Below, piece by piece: positions 60,734-64,000 of a stretch of DNA of 64,000 nt. The stretch is from Candidatus Krumholzibacteriia bacterium. GTDB taxonomy: Bacteria; Krumholzibacteriota; Krumholzibacteriia; LZORAL124-64-63. The DNA lies in assembly GCA_016744705.1 (NCBI GenBank), contig JADGDU010000003.1, positions 158,145-222,144 on the forward strand. Reading direction: 5' to 3'. The position numbers were made by a program, and so were the translations under genes. Positions within the stretch are counted from its first letter, which is position 1. Each line of letters begins with the position of its first letter. A model generated the notes under the pieces. That model searched no databases. It worked only from the letters and a program-made list of their open reading frames with translations, and had not been told where the DNA came from.

Positions 60734-61918
60734 ATGAAGGACATCAGCAAACGCGGCATGAACACCAAAATCATCCACGCCGGCCAGCACATTGATCAGG
60801 CCACCGGCGCAGTGGCCACCCCCATTTACCAAACCAGTACCTTCGCCTTTCGCGATGCCGACCACGGCGCGGCCTGTTTTGGCGGCGAACCCGGCTACAA
60901 ATACACGCGCTTGGGCAATCCCACCACCGAGGCTCTGGAAAAGAACATTGCCGAACTCGAAGGCGGCATCGGCGGCCTGGGCGCGGCCTCTGGTATGGCG
61001 GCCGTAAATATGGTCTACCTTACTTTCCTGGGTGTCGACACTCATATCGTGGCCACCGAAAGTCTTTATGGCCCCAGCCGGATGATCCTGGAAAATGAAT
61101 ATCCTCGTTTTGGTGTCGAAAGCAGTTTCGTTGATAGCACCAATCCAGAAAATGTAGCCGCAGCCATGCGTCCCAATACTAAATTGGTTTACGTGGAAAC
61201 TCCGGCGAATCCCACTCTGAAATTGACCGACATTGCGGCCTGTGCTGAAATCGCCCACGCCGGTGGTGCCCTGTTGGTGGTCGATAATACCTTCGCTTCC
61301 CCCTATCTACAGAACCCCCTGAAAATGGGCGCGGACATCGTCCTGCACAGTATGACCAAATTTATCAATGGTCACACCGATGTGGTGGCCGGCATGGTGA
61401 TTGCAAAAGATGCGGATGTCCTCGCCAGATTGCGGGCAGTCCATTATAATATTGGTGGAACCATGGACCCCCATCAGGCGTGGCTTGTATTGCGCGGAGT
61501 CAAAAGTTTGGGTCTGCGTATGGACCGGGCTATGGAAAACGCCATGAAATTGGCCACATTCCTGGAAAACCACCCAAAAGTCGAGTGGATCCGCTACCCG
61601 GGCCTCGAAAGCCACCCCCAGTACGCTCTGGGCAAGAAGCAAATGCGCGGCCCTGGTGCTGTCTTTAGCTTTGGCGTCAAAGGTGGGCTGGAGGCAGGTA
61701 AGACTCTGATCAATAATTGCGAAGTGCCTGCTTTGGCTGTCAGTCTGGGCGGTATTGAGAGTTTGATTGAGCATCCGGCCAGCATGACTCATGCAGGTAT
61801 TCCGAAAGATGAGCGACTGGCTGCCGATATCACCGATGACCTTGTGCGCATTGCGGTTGGCTGTGAGTCCTATGAGGATATTGAAGCCGACATGGCACAG
61901 GCACTGGACCTGATCTAA
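60734..61918 (+). CDS. Cys/Met-metabolism PLP enzyme (trans-sulfuration family)
   Basis: 394 residues; AGAGG eight bases upstream of the ATG. The fold and motifs (KYTRLGNPTTEALEKNIAEL, ETPANPTLKLTDI and PLP-Lys209 in HSMTKFINGH, then SLGGIESLIEHPASMTH) mark the cystathionine synthase/lyase, methionine gamma-lyase and O-acetylhomoserine sulfhydrylase family. The Cys following Tyr-Gly in methionine gamma-lyase is replaced by Pro here (LYGPSR), so a lyase/synthase is at least as likely. The nearby cysD suggests sulfur assimilation. Activity cannot be fixed. Confidence 0.85.
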   Translation: MKDISKRGMNTKIIHAGQHIDQATGAVATPIYQTSTFAFRDADHGAACFGGEPGYKYTRLGNPTTEALEKNIAELEGGIGGLGAASGMAAVNMVYLTFLGVDTHIVATESLYGPSRMILENEYPRFGVESSFVDSTNPENVAAAMRPNTKLVYVETPANPTLKLTDIAACAEIAHAGGALLVVDNTFASPYLQNPLKMGADIVLHSMTKFINGHTDVVAGMVIAKDADVLARLRAVHYNIGGTMDPHQAWLVLRGVKSLGLRMDRAMENAMKLATFLENHPKVEWIRYPGLESHPQYALGKKQMRGPGAVFSFGVKGGLEAGKTLINNCEVPALAVSLGGIESLIEHPASMTHAGIPKDERLAADITDDLVRIAVGCESYEDIEADMAQALDLI

Positions 61919-61948
61919 TCGACCTTTTCTGGAGGGTATCTGGACCGA

Positions 61949-63226
61949 ATGCATCGAGAAACGACGCCCTCTATTGAAGTCGAAAATGATAAGTGGGCGG
62001 TGGATCACACCGCCCACCCTCTCCTTGATCCTAACTTTCCTCACAAACGATCGCGCCTCTTGCACCTGACTCGCCTGAGCTACCGGCGCATGCGGGAAGA
62101 TGACGAGGCCTATCGCCAGGAACTGAGCCGTCTCTTCCACGCCATTGACTCCCAGGCCGACGATGTGCGTATTCCCCAACTCCTGGCCACCGCGGAAGAT
62201 CACTTGCGTGAGGCGGACCTCTACCTGGATGCCACCATCGAGAGTCTGCCGGCAGCCAGCCAGGAGCATGTCAGGCCCCTGGAGGAAGTGGTCAATTGCT
62301 GTGACGTTCGGGACCTGTTGGGGATCAGTTTTGATGCCTCCAACCCACGCCGGGCCTTTGAAGCCCGCCGCAAACTGTTCCTTTCCCAAACGCTGCTGCA
62401 CATCGACCAAACTCGCCTTATTCAGGATGGACCCAGGCACCGCTCCCATTTCGAGGAAATTCTCAACCGGGGCTTGTGGCAATACACCACACAGATTCAC
62501 GATCTGACAGTGGGGTACCGCTTGGGTGCAGACGGCAATTCCATAGAATACTCCAGTCGCCCCATGAAAGGCGATATGCGGTGGGATTTTCGCTCCACCT
62601 TCCTGGAAAAAAAACACGATGATCGCACTATTGGGCTGGATGTTTTTTACTACAACTGCCGTTTTAAAATGGCTGTAGCCCCTTTGGGGTTTGAGGTGAT
62701 CGACGGCTCTCACCGGGTGGCCGAGAAAGCCCGCTTCGATCGTATGCGCCAACAAAGCTCAGGGTCCGTGCTTTCGAAAATGATCCGTAAGGGTATCAAT
62801 AACCCCGATGAGATTGCTGATTTGATTGGCGCCATGTTCATCGTCAACGACAATGAAGCACTCAATGACCTTTTAATTTTGCTGGATACCTGTCTGGGCA
62901 ATACTTTCGGCTGGCGAAACGTCACCGACACTCTGGCTGATACCTGGAAAGGTAGCCCCTTGAATGCGTTCAGCAGTAAGGGTTTTAAAGTTTTTAAAGG
63001 CGATGTCGATATACTTTTTGAAGAGTATGGCGGCAGCCGGCCGTACCGCTTCCCGGTGGAAATCCAGATTTTCACCTTGGAAAGCTATTTGCGTACTGTT
63101 TGCTGTGATCATGAAGCCAGTCATTTGGCTTTGAAAAGGCGGCAGTTCATGTTAGGTGTGGTGCCTCGAATCTTCCCTGGTGAGATATATGGGGATAGGT
63201 GGTTGCCTGTTTTTTCTGTGGATTAA
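61949..63226 (+). CDS. RelA/SpoT-like nucleotidyltransferase-fold protein (divergent)
   Basis: 425 residues; GGAGGG lies 12 bases before the ATG. The C-terminal 200 residues recall a RelA/SpoT synthetase core: GSVLSKMIRKGINNPDEIAD, LIGAMFIVNDNEAL, then FKVFKGDVDILFEEYGG and FPVEIQIFTLESYL with a following HEASHLALKRRQ. The usual synthetase motif order is kept but several residues differ. The N-terminal 200 residues are helical and unlike the HD hydrolase. A (p)ppGpp-like or other nucleotide-transfer activity is possible. It lies between a sulfur PLP enzyme and cysD. Confidence 0.5.
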   Translation: MHRETTPSIEVENDKWAVDHTAHPLLDPNFPHKRSRLLHLTRLSYRRMREDDEAYRQELSRLFHAIDSQADDVRIPQLLATAEDHLREADLYLDATIESLPAASQEHVRPLEEVVNCCDVRDLLGISFDASNPRRAFEARRKLFLSQTLLHIDQTRLIQDGPRHRSHFEEILNRGLWQYTTQIHDLTVGYRLGADGNSIEYSSRPMKGDMRWDFRSTFLEKKHDDRTIGLDVFYYNCRFKMAVAPLGFEVIDGSHRVAEKARFDRMRQQSSGSVLSKMIRKGINNPDEIADLIGAMFIVNDNEALNDLLILLDTCLGNTFGWRNVTDTLADTWKGSPLNAFSSKGFKVFKGDVDILFEEYGGSRPYRFPVEIQIFTLESYLRTVCCDHEASHLALKRRQFMLGVVPRIFPGEIYGDRWLPVFSVD

Positions 63227-63250
63227 ATTGTTTTTAGGGGAGAGTTGAAA

Positions 63251-64000
63251 TTGAGTTCTTATACAATGACCCACCTCAAGCAACTTGAGCAGGAGTCCAT
63301 CCACATCATGCGTGAAGTGGTGGCTGAGTTCAAAAATCCTGTGATGTTGTATTCCGTGGGTAAAGATTCGGCAGTCATGCTTCGTCTGGCCCAAAAAGCC
63401 TTTCATCCCGGGAAGTTTCCTTTTCCCCTGATGCATATTGATACGGGTTATAAATTCCCGGAGATGTACGATTTCCGCGATAAATTTGTTAAAGAAATCG
63501 GCGCCCGCCTGATTGTCGAAAGCAATGAAGAATGGATTGCCAAAGGTGCCCACCCTTCAACTTTGGGTAATGATAAATGCTGTCAGCAACTGAAGACCCG
63601 GGGCCTGCTCGACTCTCTCAGCAGCCATGGCTTTGACGCGGCTTTCGGTGGCGCCCGCCGCGACGAAGAGAAAAGCCGGGCCAAAGAACGCTTCTTCAGT
63701 GTGCGCGATGAATTTGGCCAATGGGACCCCAAGAATCAACGGCCTGAGCTGTGGAACCTCTACAATGCCAACATCGACAACAATGAAAGTGTGCGCATCT
63801 TTCCTTTGAGCAACTGGACCGAATTGGACGTTTGGCAGTACATCAAGATGGAAGAAATTCCCATCGTGCCCCTTTATTATTCCCAACCCCGCAAGGTTAT
63901 TGAAACGGGTGGGATCATCATTCCCTTCGAACATATCAAGGTTGTGGATCCCCAGGGAAAAATGGGTTTCACTGAGGAAAATACAAAGATTGTGAATTGC
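63251..64000 (+). CDS. cysD: sulfate adenylyltransferase subunit 2, CysD (3' end outside window)
   Basis: The 250 codons to the window edge are open. TTG 63251 has AGGGGAG seven bases upstream and gives five residues before the conserved [20 protein letters not shown], as in E. coli CysD; ATG 63266 is poorer. The PP-loop is [18 protein letters not shown]. Family blocks [35 protein letters not shown] and [14 protein letters not shown] follow. With CysN it makes APS from sulfate and ATP. A cysN gene is expected just beyond the right edge. Confidence 0.95.
   Translation, partial: MSSYTMTHLKQLEQESIHIMREVVAEFKNPVMLYSVGKDSAVMLRLAQKAFHPGKFPFPLMHIDTGYKFPEMYDFRDKFVKEIGARLIVESNEEWIAKGAHPSTLGNDKCCQQLKTRGLLDSLSSHGFDAAFGGARRDEEKSRAKERFFSVRDEFGQWDPKNQRPELWNLYNANIDNNESVRIFPLSNWTELDVWQYIKMEEIPIVPLYYSQPRKVIETGGIIIPFEHIKVVDPQGKMGFTEENTKIVNC

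Noticed and set aside
61307..62755. 482-codon frame antisense to the PLP enzyme and RelA-like gene
   Set aside because: It spans two supported plus-strand genes and shows no recognisable motif.
1..64000. tRNA, rRNA, CRISPR arrays, IS elements and prophage
   Set aside because: I saw no cloverleaf T-loop motifs, no repeated spacer pattern, no transposase motifs and no integrase.

Overview
The window is a gene-dense stretch of a Gram-negative, probably flagellated bacterium of moderate GC content. A secretin, a pilin-type assembly system and many proteins with export signals point to an outer membrane. A consensus sigma-28 promoter near the left edge points to flagella. A C-terminal FlgD-like/T9SS-type domain with a YPNPFNP motif (51344-51991), large secreted S8 and S9 peptidases and an oversized GreA-type protein suggest the FCB group or a related candidate phylum (Krumholzibacteria/Eisenbacteria-like). 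That placement is inferred from gene content. I saw no rRNA, tRNA, CRISPR array, insertion sequence or phage gene.

Layout. 1-7.4 kb: a partial gene behind a sigma-28 promoter, a GNAT acetyltransferase, a polyferredoxin-like membrane protein, a hybrid histidine kinase, and a minus-strand run of Glu/Leu dehydrogenase, MoeA-like protein, MoaC and MogA/MoaB. 7.5-24.1 kb: a nonulosonic-acid (pseudaminic-type) glycan locus. It has PseB- and PseC-like enzymes, a PseA-type amidotransferase, an SpsF/PseF-type cytidylyltransferase, a fused NeuB-PseG-like protein, an SDR, three ATP-grasp proteins, a ThDP enzyme, a glycosyltransferase-like protein, a GH57-like protein and an acyl-CoA ligase-like protein. 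24.3-27.2 kb: a three-gene operon with an SBP-like protein, a HypB/CobW-like GTPase and an ABC ATPase, but no permease and no export signal. 27.3-30.8 kb: an XRE regulator, a membrane protein, an exported CHAT protease-like protein and a TPR metallopeptidase. 31-38.8 kb: aldehyde dehydrogenase, a glycosyltransferase-like/zinc-ribbon pair, an S9 peptidase, an SRPBCC protein, small exported proteins and an SDR.

39.0-48.7 kb: an MSHA-like type IV pilus/type II secretion cluster. It holds a plus-strand prepilin and a minus-strand operon of prepilin, GspE, GspF, a multi-module pseudopilin, fused PilM/PilN, PilO, PilP and an MshL-type secretin. Both prepilins have structured leaders. 49-57 kb: an oversized GreA-domain protein, a FlgD-like-domain protein, an exported metallopeptidase, a class III sirtuin overlapping tail-to-tail with a histidine kinase, and a GT4 glycosyltransferase. 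57.4-64 kb: a TPP II-like S8 peptidase, a Cys/Met PLP enzyme, a RelA/SpoT-like protein and the start of cysD.

The most interesting systems are the ATP-grasp-rich nonulosonate locus, which has no obvious PseH, and the permease-less cytosolic ABC/GTPase/SBP operon. Next come the exported CHAT protein operon, the multi-module pseudopilin and the prepilin leader with mutually exclusive pairings. Many starts are TTG or GTG. I moved starts where a Shine-Dalgarno sequence or signal peptide supports an internal codon.
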